Assembly (NCBI GenBank): GCA_900757185.1
Contig: CAAEMX010000008.1
Location: 1 to 64,000 of the forward strand
Source: an uncultured Collinsella sp.
GTDB taxonomy: Bacteria; Actinomycetota; Coriobacteriia; Coriobacteriales; Coriobacteriaceae
Length of the DNA stretch: 64,000 nt
Direction: 5' to 3'
Shown: positions 41,862 to 51,391 of the stretch, one piece after another
Numbering within the stretch: position 1 is the stretch's first letter
Layout of the letters: each line of letters starts with the position of its first letter
Notes under the pieces: model-generated
What the model was told of the DNA's origin: nothing
What the model saw: only the letters and a program-made list of their open reading frames with translations
Databases searched by the model: none
Position numbers and translations under genes: made by a program

Positions 41862-44800
41862 GAAAAAGCAAGCAATTGGCGATGCGTTAGATTACTGGTA
41901 TTTGCTTGATTTTTTGAGCCAAGGCGACCAACCCGAAGAGAAAAAGGACCCGCCTAGGCCCAGAAAAGGAATGCTTGATGACTGCTTTGTCCCTGAAGAG
42001 CGGGACGACCAGGAGCTAAGGACGCCTTCTGAAGAAGCGAGAGAGCGTACGGATAGTGTCACAAACGGCGAAAACTGGCCGATCTCAACGATTTATTGTC
42101 ACCTGGGCTCCGTTCCACGCGAAGCGGTCATGACTTATCTTGCAGAAAAACCGGGGAATGAAATCGAAAAAGAGGATGAGTGCATGACGGTTGCACTATT
42201 AGGTGTGAGTCCTGATGGTCAATTTGTCAGCTTCGAGTTGTCCTCCTTATTTTGGTGGTTGAAGAGGAACGTCGGGAATAGCCTAAATGCCATCGGTAGC
42301 TTTGAGAAAGAGCAGGACGATATTTGCAAGAAGCTCAATCAAGAACTCGTTGGAACAAAGCTGACATATGGTGTCATTAGGGGCATTGTCAATAGTTGCG
42401 TCCGGCCAATGATTAAGGGGATAGCCAGCTGCCTTCCCGACGGTGACGGGGCTAAACGTATCAGCGAGTGGTGTTCAAGGCTGCTTGTCGAATATAGAGC
42501 AATGAAGCCAAAGGACAGCGGGGACGATGCGTGTCCAACGTTCGACCAATCACTCTGTCACTCATTTTTCGCAAAAGACATTTCCATGATAAATGAGCTG
42601 TGCAACAAGTCAGGGTCTTTCGACGATCTTCGTGAGGGATCGCTGTCTCTTGTCGCCGCATACCTTGAAGGTGGCTTGAGGAATGAATCTGCCTGCGGAG
42701 AGATCGATCTTCTGGACGGCGAAGACGATGAAGATCTGGCTGATCGTGCAGACTTCTTTTCTGAAGTGTTGGGAGCCGGCGCTACACCTATCGGTCGCTG
42801 GCCGAGTAAATACTCCTTGAGTTTGATGCAACAAGTGGCGGTAAATCTTGCGGTTGGTCGTGGCGGTTCGACACGCAAATACCCGGCAAACGACGTTATG
42901 TCGGTTAACGGTCCTCCGGGCACGGGAAAAACAACCCTGCTCAAGGATATCGTTGCGGCTAACGTTGTCGAAAAAGCCCGTCTGCTGTGCGAATATGACA
43001 AGCCCGATGACGCCTTCGAAGAGGTAGAACTTAGCAAACGGTATCTCAAGTACGCCAAGAATCCTTATCGCTTCAAAGAGGGCAGAACGGGAGATGCGAT
43101 AAAAAGTCTCAGCATCTTGGTCTGCTCGACAAACAATGCAGCAGTTGAGAACATCGCCAAAGAGCTTCCTGATGGGAAGGCCTTTTTGGAGGGTATTGAC
43201 GAATCTGAGAAAAAGGAGTTTCTAGAGTCAGATTTGTCCAACATTGTTTGGGGAAAGAAAAACGAGCAGAAACCGGTGGATGATCTCTATTTCTCTTCGG
43301 CGCTCGTTGACAATAAAGGCAATCTTCGCGACCCTGCGCATCCTGGGCTTATGGTTGCGGCATGTCTGGGAAACCGTAGGAATATTAATAACTTCAGAGA
43401 TTGCGAGCTTTCTTCGCTGCAGTTTAACGGCGGGCTGGGAAAGGGCGGACGGTTTTCTGAGGCGAAGAAGCTGTTTCTTGCTCAATACAAAAAGATAACC
43501 GATCGATTCAACAGAATGGAGGAGCAAGCAGCCGGGGAGCGCGAACTTCTGAACCGCAAGAAGCATTTGTCCCAATTGAATTGTAGGTGTCAAAAGGACG
43601 AGCGAGAGATAGTTGAAGAACTGACAACCGAAACGGTATGTCTGTCTCGTCCTTTTGAAGGCAGTTCCGCAGGTGATGTCCGGAAATATCTTGATGACAT
43701 TGCGAAGGATACTGCTGATTATGAGGCGAGAAGGAATAGGCTTGAAGCAGAATTGCGCGATGCGGAAGAAAAGGCCAGTGGGCTGATCGGGAGCATCTTC
43801 AATAGGGGCCGTTTGTCCGATAGCCGCGAGAAGCTCGATTCCTTTATGCTGCAAACCGCACCGGACCAGAGGCTTGTTGCGCTGCGTACGAAATTCGAGA
43901 ACAAATACGAAAAACTAGAGAATGAAAAGAAGGAACTATCCTCTTTGTGGGTGAAGATCCAAGGTCAAAAGCGCAACAGAGTTGATGGTGCTGAATCTGT
44001 TGAGACGATTAATGGGCATTTTGTCGAGTGCATCTCAAAGGGGGATAGCGAAAGCCGAAAAAAGACTCATCTATATAATCCATCCGATGACCCTGACCTA
44101 AAAAAGGACCGCAACCTGCTATTTCTCTATGCATTGCAGGTGACACGCGAGTTCATCCTTGAATCAAAATGTATGCGGAATAACATTGCGCTTCTACGAA
44201 CATACTGGGGAGCCAAAGACAAGGGCGTCGATTCTGGTAAAAAGGAGTTAATAGAGTTCACGCAAGCCGATAGAAGGAGTATGGCCCCTGCGCTCTTTCA
44301 GACGCTCAGTTTGCTTACCCCAGTGATTTCTTCCACGTTTGCGTCGATTGGCCGCATGTTTGAGGACATTCAGATTGGGAAAGACCCTTTATTTGGCCTG
44401 CTGATAATAGATGAGGCGGGACAGGCGGTGCCGTATGCTGCTTTGGGCGCCCTTGCTCGCAGTCGACGTGCAATGATTGTCGGTGACCCCTCTCAGATTG
44501 AGCCTGTGATCACAGGGGATGTTAAGGAGCTCCGCGCTGTCCTCGGTAAAAAAGTATTACTACCTTATAAGGGGGATATGGCTTCGGTCCAGCGACTTGC
44601 CGACGCCGTTAACCCCTATGGCCACCTGCGCAGCAACGGCGAGGATGATCAATGGATTGGCTGCCCGCTTGTGGTTCACCGTCGCTGCATATCACCCATG
44701 TTCGATATCTCAAATGAGATCTCGTATCAGGGCTCCATGCTTAACGAGACGGCTAGCCCAAAAAAGGATCTCGCTGACAGCTTTTATCTAAAGTCCTCAC

Positions 44801-46473
44801 AGTGGATCAATGTTACGGGATTTGAACGTGGCAATCGCGATCATTATGTTGATGCCCAGGGCGATAGAGTGTTCGAGATTGTCAAGGACGCTTTTGATAA
44901 GGCCGTAGCTACGGCTGAGAAAAAAGCTTGCGAATCGGGCAAGTCCGAGGGAATTGTTATTCCAAGTCTCTATATTATTTCTCCGTTTAAAACCGTTGTC
45001 AGGGGGCTTCAGGACCGGCTGTTAAGTGCTAGGACTGAAGTGGCTGACAAAGATGCATGGCAATATTTCGCAAAGCATAATATTGGTACGGTTCATACGT
45101 TCCAAGGTAAAGAAGCCCATCAAGTGGTATTTGTCTTGGGGTGTGATACAAGGCGCAGTTGTGAGGGCGCAATCAAGTTTGTAAACCCAAATATCGTGAA
45201 TGTTGCGGCAAGCCGAGCCAAGTATCGCCTCTACGTAATTGCCGACTATGCAGCGTGGAAGATTAACGAGAACGTTGCAACGATGAAGCGCATTCTCGAT
45301 ACGGCATGGGTTGTGCATTGGGAAAATTACCAGAAAACCGGCGCTATTGAGGAACTCAATGCAGCCAAGGATATGCTGCCGCGAGGAGAATCTCTTCCAA
45401 GGGAGACAGCTGGCGCGGACGAGGAACATATCAATGAAGACGACAAGAAAGATGACAATAAAGATGTTTGGTGCCCTGATGTAAACACCGATTCCTATTT
45501 GGACAACGTGGGCGAAGCGTTCAAAAGCTTTAATCTGGATGCAGAAGACTGTCGAATCATAGGCTTTTCTTCGCGCGAAGCTCTTCAAAGCGCATTCGCT
45601 GATTGCGAGTGCGACCAAAATGGCAAAAATAGGGTGCTTGAGAATATCGAGCAGGGGCTTCTTCTGTGCAAGATATTTGGCATTGGCAGTGTTGGCACCG
45701 ATAGCGATTCAGATTGCGCATTTTGCCTGCTAATGTTCTGCCGTGCGGCGGAGAGATACTTGCGTTTGAAATTGCTGCCGACCTTGAAGGCCATTGCTCC
45801 CGATTATGTTGTTGCAAGAAAGCCACTCAAGGAGCTTGAGGGCCTTAACCTCGGTCAATACAAAAGGTTAATTGAAAAAAAGAGTGAGCTACTGGCATCC
45901 TCTGTTCGAGTTGAAAATGCTGAATTGACGCAGGCGTCAAAGGGGGACTGGTGGAGGACACTCGGCGAAACACTGGGTCGATTTACTGAATTTCGTAATA
46001 GCGCCTGTCACACCGACCGAAAAGAGATGGTTAGCGCGGGCGAGGTCTGGCTGGCGCTTCGATGCCTTTTCGTTGCTTTTCAGCTTGATGAATCTGGTCA
46101 TAAGAGTGTGGAAATCATGCGAGAGGGTATTGCTTACGAAGCGGCTTTTGCGGGGGCCGAGCGTTTGCCGGTCTGTTACTCAATGGATCAGGCAAGCGCT
46201 AAGGGCTATGCCTCGATTTCGAAAATACTGAGAGAGGGTGGCTCAGGGATTAGGGCTGAAGATGCCAACACTATTCTGATGGAACAAGGGTATCTGCGAC
46301 TTTTCGATGAAGGCGAAGAGAGCGTACAACAATGCAAAGTTCCGTCCGCTAAAGGCTTGGGGCTGGGCGCAGTCTTTGTGTGCGGAGAAAAGAACGGCGA
46401 CGTATTCTACTACGCGCAGTATCCCCTGGCGAAAGCCAAAGAGATATGCGACCTATTTGAATCTAAGTCGTAA
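41848..46473 (+). CDS. Large SF1 helicase with C-terminal HEPN-like domain
   Basis: A 1,541-residue protein. Helicase motifs of the Upf1/Dna2 type: I, NGPPGTGKTTLLKD with Gly355-Thr362; II, LLIIDEAGQAVPY with Asp855; III, VGDPSQIEPV at 879; V, IGTVHTFQGKEAHQV at 1080; VI, NVAASRAKYRLYV at 1118. A coiled-coil insert lies about 550-700. After an acidic linker (about 1185-1215) comes a helical region (CRAAERYLRLKLLPTLK) and FTEFRNSACH, an Rx4H motif at Arg1383-His1388 as in HEPN ribonucleases. The last 90 residues look like a winged helix (EDANTILMEQGYLRLF). I infer a defence effector that senses or unwinds nucleic acid and cleaves RNA. Confidence 0.85.
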   Translation: MTPAEKKQAIGDALDYWYLLDFLSQGDQPEEKKDPPRPRKGMLDDCFVPEERDDQELRTPSEEARERTDSVTNGENWPISTIYCHLGSVPREAVMTYLAEKPGNEIEKEDECMTVALLGVSPDGQFVSFELSSLFWWLKRNVGNSLNAIGSFEKEQDDICKKLNQELVGTKLTYGVIRGIVNSCVRPMIKGIASCLPDGDGAKRISEWCSRLLVEYRAMKPKDSGDDACPTFDQSLCHSFFAKDISMINELCNKSGSFDDLREGSLSLVAAYLEGGLRNESACGEIDLLDGEDDEDLADRADFFSEVLGAGATPIGRWPSKYSLSLMQQVAVNLAVGRGGSTRKYPANDVMSVNGPPGTGKTTLLKDIVAANVVEKARLLCEYDKPDDAFEEVELSKRYLKYAKNPYRFKEGRTGDAIKSLSILVCSTNNAAVENIAKELPDGKAFLEGIDESEKKEFLESDLSNIVWGKKNEQKPVDDLYFSSALVDNKGNLRDPAHPGLMVAACLGNRRNINNFRDCELSSLQFNGGLGKGGRFSEAKKLFLAQYKKITDRFNRMEEQAAGERELLNRKKHLSQLNCRCQKDEREIVEELTTETVCLSRPFEGSSAGDVRKYLDDIAKDTADYEARRNRLEAELRDAEEKASGLIGSIFNRGRLSDSREKLDSFMLQTAPDQRLVALRTKFENKYEKLENEKKELSSLWVKIQGQKRNRVDGAESVETINGHFVECISKGDSESRKKTHLYNPSDDPDLKKDRNLLFLYALQVTREFILESKCMRNNIALLRTYWGAKDKGVDSGKKELIEFTQADRRSMAPALFQTLSLLTPVISSTFASIGRMFEDIQIGKDPLFGLLIIDEAGQAVPYAALGALARSRRAMIVGDPSQIEPVITGDVKELRAVLGKKVLLPYKGDMASVQRLADAVNPYGHLRSNGEDDQWIGCPLVVHRRCISPMFDISNEISYQGSMLNETASPKKDLADSFYLKSSQWINVTGFERGNRDHYVDAQGDRVFEIVKDAFDKAVATAEKKACESGKSEGIVIPSLYIISPFKTVVRGLQDRLLSARTEVADKDAWQYFAKHNIGTVHTFQGKEAHQVVFVLGCDTRRSCEGAIKFVNPNIVNVAASRAKYRLYVIADYAAWKINENVATMKRILDTAWVVHWENYQKTGAIEELNAAKDMLPRGESLPRETAGADEEHINEDDKKDDNKDVWCPDVNTDSYLDNVGEAFKSFNLDAEDCRIIGFSSREALQSAFADCECDQNGKNRVLENIEQGLLLCKIFGIGSVGTDSDSDCAFCLLMFCRAAERYLRLKLLPTLKAIAPDYVVARKPLKELEGLNLGQYKRLIEKKSELLASSVRVENAELTQASKGDWWRTLGETLGRFTEFRNSACHTDRKEMVSAGEVWLALRCLFVAFQLDESGHKSVEIMREGIAYEAAFAGAERLPVCYSMDQASAKGYASISKILREGGSGIRAEDANTILMEQGYLRLFDEGEESVQQCKVPSAKGLGLGAVFVCGEKNGDVFYYAQYPLAKAKEICDLFESKS

Positions 46474-46505
46474 TTTGGCCCAAGGCTAAGTGCGCTTTAT
46501 GGTTT

Positions 46506-46562
46506 AACCCGCAATCTACCGCTATATAGCGGTAGATTGCGGGTTGCTTTTTATCTCTTTTC
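46506..46562 (+). terminator. Strong terminator after the helicase gene
   Basis: 46506-46524 and 46527-46545 form a perfect 19-bp inverted repeat (AACCCGCAATCTACCGCTA and its complement), followed by GCTTTTTATCTCTTTT. It closes the WYL-helicase unit. Confidence 0.9.
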
Positions 46563-46603
46563 ACTATTCTGCAGGTGTCAGTTGTTCGAAGGGAGATTCA
46601 AAG

Positions 46604-46909
46604 ATGCTTGAGTCCGATTGTATTTATATTTGCGACGAGTCGAGTGAGGCGGATCTCACGTGCACGCTTTTGCAGATGAGGCAGATAGTTGACGAGGCAA
46701 TTGATCTTGCCTATGAGCTCGAGGACTCCTCTGTTGCTTACAAGGGAGTTGTTGACGGCTTGTTGGCCACGTGGGAGTCGTTGTGCTACCGCAATGCCGC
46801 TGTCCATGAGCTTATTCAATCTGTTCTGCTTGAGCGTAATGAGATCCTGCGATTTGATGAATTACAGATGCGTAATGATGAAGTACCCGAGCGGCCAATA
46901 TGCCGATAG
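46604..46909 (+). CDS. Small acidic hypothetical protein
   Basis: A 101-residue acidic, helical protein with no recognised family. Features are CDESSEADLTCTLLQMRQIV and a helical stretch DEAIDLAYELEDSSVAYKGV. GAAGGGAG lies 9 nt before ATG 46604. It comes after the helicase terminator and before a membrane-protein gene in the same orientation. Confidence 0.65.
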   Translation: MLESDCIYICDESSEADLTCTLLQMRQIVDEAIDLAYELEDSSVAYKGVVDGLLATWESLCYRNAAVHELIQSVLLERNEILRFDELQMRNDEVPERPICR

Positions 46910-47011
46910 CAACGTTTGTTTGTCTCTGAGGGCAACAGTCTTGTTCAATCCCTCGAAGACAGTGTTTTCTTACATTAGCTTGCGAACGTAGCCTTCTTTG
47001 AAAGGAAGATC

Positions 47012-47836
47012 ATGAACACTTCTATCCAAATTTCGGCCAGCACCGTTGAAGCTTCACCCCGCACCGCCAAGGGCGAGGTCGTCAAGCTCGTGCAGGGCGC
47101 ACCGCTTATTGTCGTTGCTGCGGTTGCCGTTGCCGGCATCGCCTCCGTCGCCGCTCCGTTTTGTGTTTGGAAGGGCGAGGTCGCGCTGTTTCTGAACGAG
47201 TCGTTCCACACCAACTGCTCAGTTTCTGCGATCGCGGAGTACGCGTCAGCGGCACCCGGGTCCGATTGGGCGTCGCTGCTCGTGGCCGTGCTCATCGCGG
47301 TCTACCCTGCCTACCATGCCGTCTGGCGCGTTCGCGAGGGGTTTGGGCTCAGCTGCAAAGCTCCGGTGTTCAGCAGGCGCGTGTCGCGCTCTCTTGCCGC
47401 GGTAAGCGCCTGCCTGCTGCTGGCGATGCTGTTCATGGGCTATGGAACGAGTTGGCTCATCAACGGCAGCGCGATGGGTGACCAGAACCTTGTTGAGTCG
47501 GGGCACAATGTATGGACCGTTTCCATCATGATCATGCTGGGCTGCGCCCTGATGTGCCTGTTCAAGTGGTTCCTTGCCAAGGGCCCTGGCCGTAATTTCG
47601 GCAGCGGCTTTGCCGTCGAGCTTGTCCGCCTTGCCGACGTCCTGCTGAAGCGCGCGAGCTCGAACCTGGTGTTGTGCTACGTGGCCGAGCTGCTTGCCTG
47701 CCTGCTGGCGCTGGCCTTCATTGCCGTGGCCTATGTCGTCGCGAGCGTGGCCATCGCGCTTGCGTTCGCGGCCGTAGCCTTGGTGGTGTGCCTTGCCGGG
47801 ATTCCCATTATCCTTGCTGCCTCGTGGCGCAGGTAG
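47012..47836 (+). CDS. Polytopic membrane protein, function unknown
   Basis: A 274-residue protein with about five or six membrane segments (near 30-52, 88-103, 127-147, 168-188, 220-272). The N-terminal 25 residues are polar. The end, with repeated Ala/Val-rich helices and a short basic tail, resembles the end of the membrane protein at 50610-51347, suggesting a common family in this island. GAAAGGAAG precedes the ATG. No transport or enzyme motif is visible. Confidence 0.75.
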   Translation: MNTSIQISASTVEASPRTAKGEVVKLVQGAPLIVVAAVAVAGIASVAAPFCVWKGEVALFLNESFHTNCSVSAIAEYASAAPGSDWASLLVAVLIAVYPAYHAVWRVREGFGLSCKAPVFSRRVSRSLAAVSACLLLAMLFMGYGTSWLINGSAMGDQNLVESGHNVWTVSIMIMLGCALMCLFKWFLAKGPGRNFGSGFAVELVRLADVLLKRASSNLVLCYVAELLACLLALAFIAVAYVVASVAIALAFAAVALVVCLAGIPIILAASWRR

Positions 47837-47871
47837 CGGGGCGATCATGCGAGTTCTTATCGCAGCGTGAG

Positions 47872-47901
47872 AAGAACTTGCAGAAATCGCAAGTTCTTTT
47901 C
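47872..47901 (+). terminator. Hairpin terminator with tandem partial repeat
   Basis: AAGAACTTGC (47872-47881) pairs with GCAAGTTCTT (47889-47898), followed by TTC. A related GAGAAAAACTTGCAG follows at about 47909-47923, so the left arm is partly repeated downstream. Confidence 0.6.
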
Positions 47902-48007
47902 ACGCGATGAGAAAAACTTGCAGATTGGCGCGAGGACGACGTCCCTCCGCGCGAGCGCGGTTTCGATATTGGTCATTAATGTGTCCGAACGATTGATTGG
48001 AGACAAA

Positions 48008-48625
48008 ATGTATCCGGACTATGAGTGCAACAACTACCCCATGAGCGTTACGGATGAGGATGGTCCGTTCCTGATCATGGAGGCGGAGCTGTCTGGCGAT
48101 GTCGAGCTCAATGATGAGTTTAAGAAAGACGCCAGCTATAGATATTCGTGTGCGACTGTTTCTGCGGCGATTGATCTTTGCAAGTCAATGACGGACGGCG
48201 ATGCCGATCCTTGGTATGAAAGTTGGGAGAAGGCGGTTGAGCGTTATCCGCTCGAGAAATGCGAGGATGCGACAACGCTGTATTGGATTGAGCCGACCGA
48301 TCCGCACAAGGCGCTGTGCGCCTTCCATCCCCATCCCGATCTTGAGCGGTACGTGGCTGAGGCAATTGGCGCCGTTGACACCTATCTGCTGGAGCGCGAG
48401 TACTGTCCCTTTGCGGTCAGCCACTTAGATCTAAAGGATGTTGACGTCCTGCTCAGCGCCGCTTGGGGATTGGCTCGAGTCCTTAAAGATATTTGGGGAA
48501 CTTGCGACCCTGATGTTATGGAAAAGATTGAGGATGCTACGTACGGTGCGCATATAACGGTTAGGGACCTGATCGCGGGCGAAGAGGCAGCCAAAGCCAG
48601 CGCAAAGTCCGATGACAATTTCTAG
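48008..48625 (+). CDS. Hypothetical acidic protein
   Basis: A 205-residue acidic soluble protein, not recognised. DYECNNYPMSVTDEDGPFL opens it; aromatic- and Pro-rich segments (DPWYESWEKAVERYP, YWIEPTDPHKALCAFHPHPD) are in the middle; the end is helical. TTGGAG spaced 6 nt supports ATG 48008. It lies head-on to the second dead-methylase gene. Confidence 0.65.
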   Translation: MYPDYECNNYPMSVTDEDGPFLIMEAELSGDVELNDEFKKDASYRYSCATVSAAIDLCKSMTDGDADPWYESWEKAVERYPLEKCEDATTLYWIEPTDPHKALCAFHPHPDLERYVAEAIGAVDTYLLEREYCPFAVSHLDLKDVDVLLSAAWGLARVLKDIWGTCDPDVMEKIEDATYGAHITVRDLIAGEEAAKASAKSDDNF

Positions 48626-48696
48626 CCGCCGCGCTGAATGGCGCGCCTGATTGACAGGCCGTCGGAAAAGTCCGGACAGTCTGCCAATCTCGGTCG

Positions 48697-50340
48697 CTAC
48701 ATCGTTCCCTTGCTCGCAGCGTAATGTTCCGCCTGCTTAAGGGCGTCCTCGTAGGCGCGCTGCTTTGCTTCGTACTCTAGCGCGTAGCGCTCCTGCTCCG
48801 CTCGCCCGGGAACAGGCACGGTCATGCTTCGCAGGTCCATTGGGGCAAGTTGCACAAGCGCGTCTCCGTGCGAGGTGTCCGCCAGTTTCTTCTGCCCCTC
48901 ATCGGACGACAGGTATGCCAGGACAAACTGGGCAAGCAGCTCGTCCTCAAAGGTAGCGCAGAACATGGCGTCGCAGGGGACAATGCTCTCAAACAAAAGA
49001 CCGCGCTCCACGGGGCGCTCAGAACCGACAGAAAAGTGGCCTGGCGTGATGAGGGCAAGCTTGAATGGAGGCCCGACGCGTGATATGAGAAGGCTCGCCT
49101 CGCGGGCGTCGATCGGTTTGGCCTTCCGAAAATCTTCGTAGTCTACACGGCTTACATCGTAGATATCTGTATCGGGGACACGCTCAAGTACATCTTCTGC
49201 GGCAATGATTGCGCCATCATGAAGATGCTTTAGCGACAGGTAGTAGCAGTCGTGCTGTTGGTAACTGTCTGTCGGATCTGATTCGGGCAGTTTGGTTACA
49301 ACGCTGCGGGCGGTGCCGCGGTAGATTGGCGCTAGCGACCCAAGGGGGATGAACATTCTCTCGTCGAACGATCCGCTCTTTGTATTGGGTAATAGGGGAT
49401 ATATGCCGTTGCCCTGATCCTCGAGCCGATGCCAATAGACTGGATTCTTTTGATCGCCGTAGGCTCGGTCGACGGAATCGAGGAGCTGGTGCAGAATCTC
49501 ATCGGTCATTTGCTTGTCGTCAAAGCTCCTGCCGTCAAAAAGGAAATACGGATCATTGGGCTCGCCGTCGCCAATAAAGAGCAGCGCGCGACCCTCGGCC
49601 TTTTTGGCAATGGTGTTGGGAAGAAGCACAATGCTCTTTAGCAGGCCGAGGTCACAAAGAAGGCGACGTCCATCTACGGCTCGCGCCAGATTGAACAGAC
49701 GGTCCGAAATCTGAATGACGGCCGTGGCATGGGACTGAGAGCAGGCAATGGATGCCGCAAGAAAGATGTAGTACCACTCAGTGACCGAAAGCAGATCGGG
49801 GATGCCTGCGCTGCGTTGCAGCTGCTTCGAGCGCGTTCTGAGGAAATCCAGGACTCGCGCATTTGCCGCATCGATAGATGCCGGGAATTGGGATAGCGGT
49901 CGTAGCTCGGGGGGCCTGCAGTAAATGAGTGCTGATTCGTACGTGTGAGAGGCTGCGTCCTGCTCGTAGTCGTATAAAAAGATATTCTCCTCGATGGCAG
50001 TAAACGTCGACGTCGGGACTTTGACTCGGTTTTTGCAAACGCAAGCGGGCACATAATCCCATTCGTCGGTTGCTTCGTTGTAAACGCGGTCCTCAAACTC
50101 AAACGAGGCGGCCGAAGGTCGCTTGAGGTCAATCCCCAAAACAGACCACGAGGGGCCATCGACGTGCTCGCTCGAAAACTCAAAATCGCGACAGCACAGT
50201 TCAATGAGCCTTTTCGTTCTCGACGAAGGCTGATATTTCTCGACCATATGAGACACAAGATCCGATAGATATCGGCTCATATATGGCTTGAGATCTTCGT
50301 TTAAGCGAAGAGTTGCAAATTCTGCTTTAGTTTTGAGCAT
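48697..50340 (-). CDS. Dead type I methylase-like protein fused to HsdS-like recognition domain (B)
   Basis: A 547-residue protein of the same general architecture as 31631-33067. RLIELCCRDFEFS may correspond to a degraded methylase motif I, and SALIYCRPPELRPLS stands where NPPY/F would be, so catalysis is doubtful. Later strands match HsdM style (LCDLGLLKSIVLLPNTIAKK, RALLFIGDG). The C-terminal half resembles a type I specificity domain: FIPLGSLAPIYRGTA, FVLAYLSSDEGQKKLADTSH, LAPMDLRSMTVPVPGRAEQE, then a coiled coil. AGGAGG spaced 5 nt from ATG 50340 sets the start. No HsdR gene is present. Confidence 0.65.
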   Translation of the reverse strand: MLKTKAEFATLRLNEDLKPYMSRYLSDLVSHMVEKYQPSSRTKRLIELCCRDFEFSSEHVDGPSWSVLGIDLKRPSAASFEFEDRVYNEATDEWDYVPACVCKNRVKVPTSTFTAIEENIFLYDYEQDAASHTYESALIYCRPPELRPLSQFPASIDAANARVLDFLRTRSKQLQRSAGIPDLLSVTEWYYIFLAASIACSQSHATAVIQISDRLFNLARAVDGRRLLCDLGLLKSIVLLPNTIAKKAEGRALLFIGDGEPNDPYFLFDGRSFDDKQMTDEILHQLLDSVDRAYGDQKNPVYWHRLEDQGNGIYPLLPNTKSGSFDERMFIPLGSLAPIYRGTARSVVTKLPESDPTDSYQQHDCYYLSLKHLHDGAIIAAEDVLERVPDTDIYDVSRVDYEDFRKAKPIDAREASLLISRVGPPFKLALITPGHFSVGSERPVERGLLFESIVPCDAMFCATFEDELLAQFVLAYLSSDEGQKKLADTSHGDALVQLAPMDLRSMTVPVPGRAEQERYALEYEAKQRAYEDALKQAEHYAASKGTM

Positions 50341-50531
50341 GCGCACCTCCTGCATATTCCCTATATTGCGCGGTTCGCTGACTGGCCCGTCGCGGCTCAA
50401 TTGCCTTCAGTCTACAAGAAGAGCAGTTGCGGCGTTTTTCAGACGGGGCACTCAAATGAAAAAGAAAAAAATCGAATGGTGCGTATGAGGCCGTACGCAT
50501 TGGGTATTATTTCGCTAGATACTAACACTAA

Positions 50532-50586
50532 GAGATTTGCATATCTCCTAGTTGTATCAAGCTACAGTGGATAAACCAACTAGTTG
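50532..50586. promoter_or_regulatory. Palindrome cluster in a divergent gap
   Basis: In the 269-bp space between divergent genes, GAGAT/ATCTC (50532-50536, 50543-50547) and the palindrome CAACTAGTTG (50577-50586), with a second CTAGTTG at 50548-50554, lie close together. The space is AT-rich. They are candidate operator sites; no clear promoter pair was found. Confidence 0.4.
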
Positions 50587-50609
50587 TTTCAGCAACGAAA
50601 TGACAGCTA

Positions 50610-51347
50610 ATGAACGGATACGACATGTACAGAATCGAGCCGGACGCCCCCAAGAAGCCAACGGCGATGAATATTTTCGGCATGATTCTGCAAACCGTCT
50701 TTACGGTTGTACTCTACGTGGTCGCCATCGACATGATGTGCTTGCTGACGACGTGGCTCGGCGGGTTTATGTTCGAGATTAGCGAGAGCAACACGGTGAT
50801 CCCGCTCCATTCATGGCGCCTGGTGGCGTTTAGGGTGTACTGGGTTGTGCTGGGCGCGGCGTTTGTTGCGGCGCTTGCCCACAAATGGATCGTGCTGTTA
50901 ACGGGAGGGAGCGAATCCGACATGTGCGAGCTGCTCGGTGCAATCGAGAGCGCGGGCGCATTTGCATCCGTCGTCTGCGCGATCGTCTGTTTGCTGGGCT
51001 ATACCGCGGCATTTGATTGTTGGGCTGGCGTCACCGGAAAGATGGCTTCGGATTCCCGTGCAAATGATTACCTGCTTTGGGCGGTTGTCTTAACCATCGG
51101 AACGATTGTCGAGTGGCGAATTGTCGAAGGGGTCCTTAACGCTCTATTTCCCGATGAGCACAAGTTCCACGGGCTTCGCTTTGCATCCGCCTGCGTGGTT
51201 ACTCCTCTGCTTGCGCTTGTACCCACCACGCTGGTCATCATCGTGTGCGCGCTGGTGGTGGGCCTTTTTGCCGGGATTCTGTTTGCATCGCTTGCGATCC
51301 CCGTGGTTATCACGGTTATTGGCATTGCCATCGCTATGAGTCGCTAA
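50610..51347 (+). CDS. Polytopic membrane protein, function unknown
   Basis: A 245-residue protein with about six membrane segments (near 24-46, 70-92, 113-135, 150-168, 188-212, 215-243). Short loops carry DEHKFHG and GSESDMCE. The C-terminal Val/Ile-rich helices resemble the end of 47012-47836. ATG 50610 has a weak ribosome site; an alternative is ATG 50625. It starts a group with a 68-residue membrane peptide and the ClpX-like ATPase. Confidence 0.75.
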   Translation: MNGYDMYRIEPDAPKKPTAMNIFGMILQTVFTVVLYVVAIDMMCLLTTWLGGFMFEISESNTVIPLHSWRLVAFRVYWVVLGAAFVAALAHKWIVLLTGGSESDMCELLGAIESAGAFASVVCAIVCLLGYTAAFDCWAGVTGKMASDSRANDYLLWAVVLTIGTIVEWRIVEGVLNALFPDEHKFHGLRFASACVVTPLLALVPTTLVIIVCALVVGLFAGILFASLAIPVVITVIGIAIAMSR

Positions 51348-51391
51348 CCCACAACGCAATCCAAATATCTCGCATGAAGAAAGGAACGACC

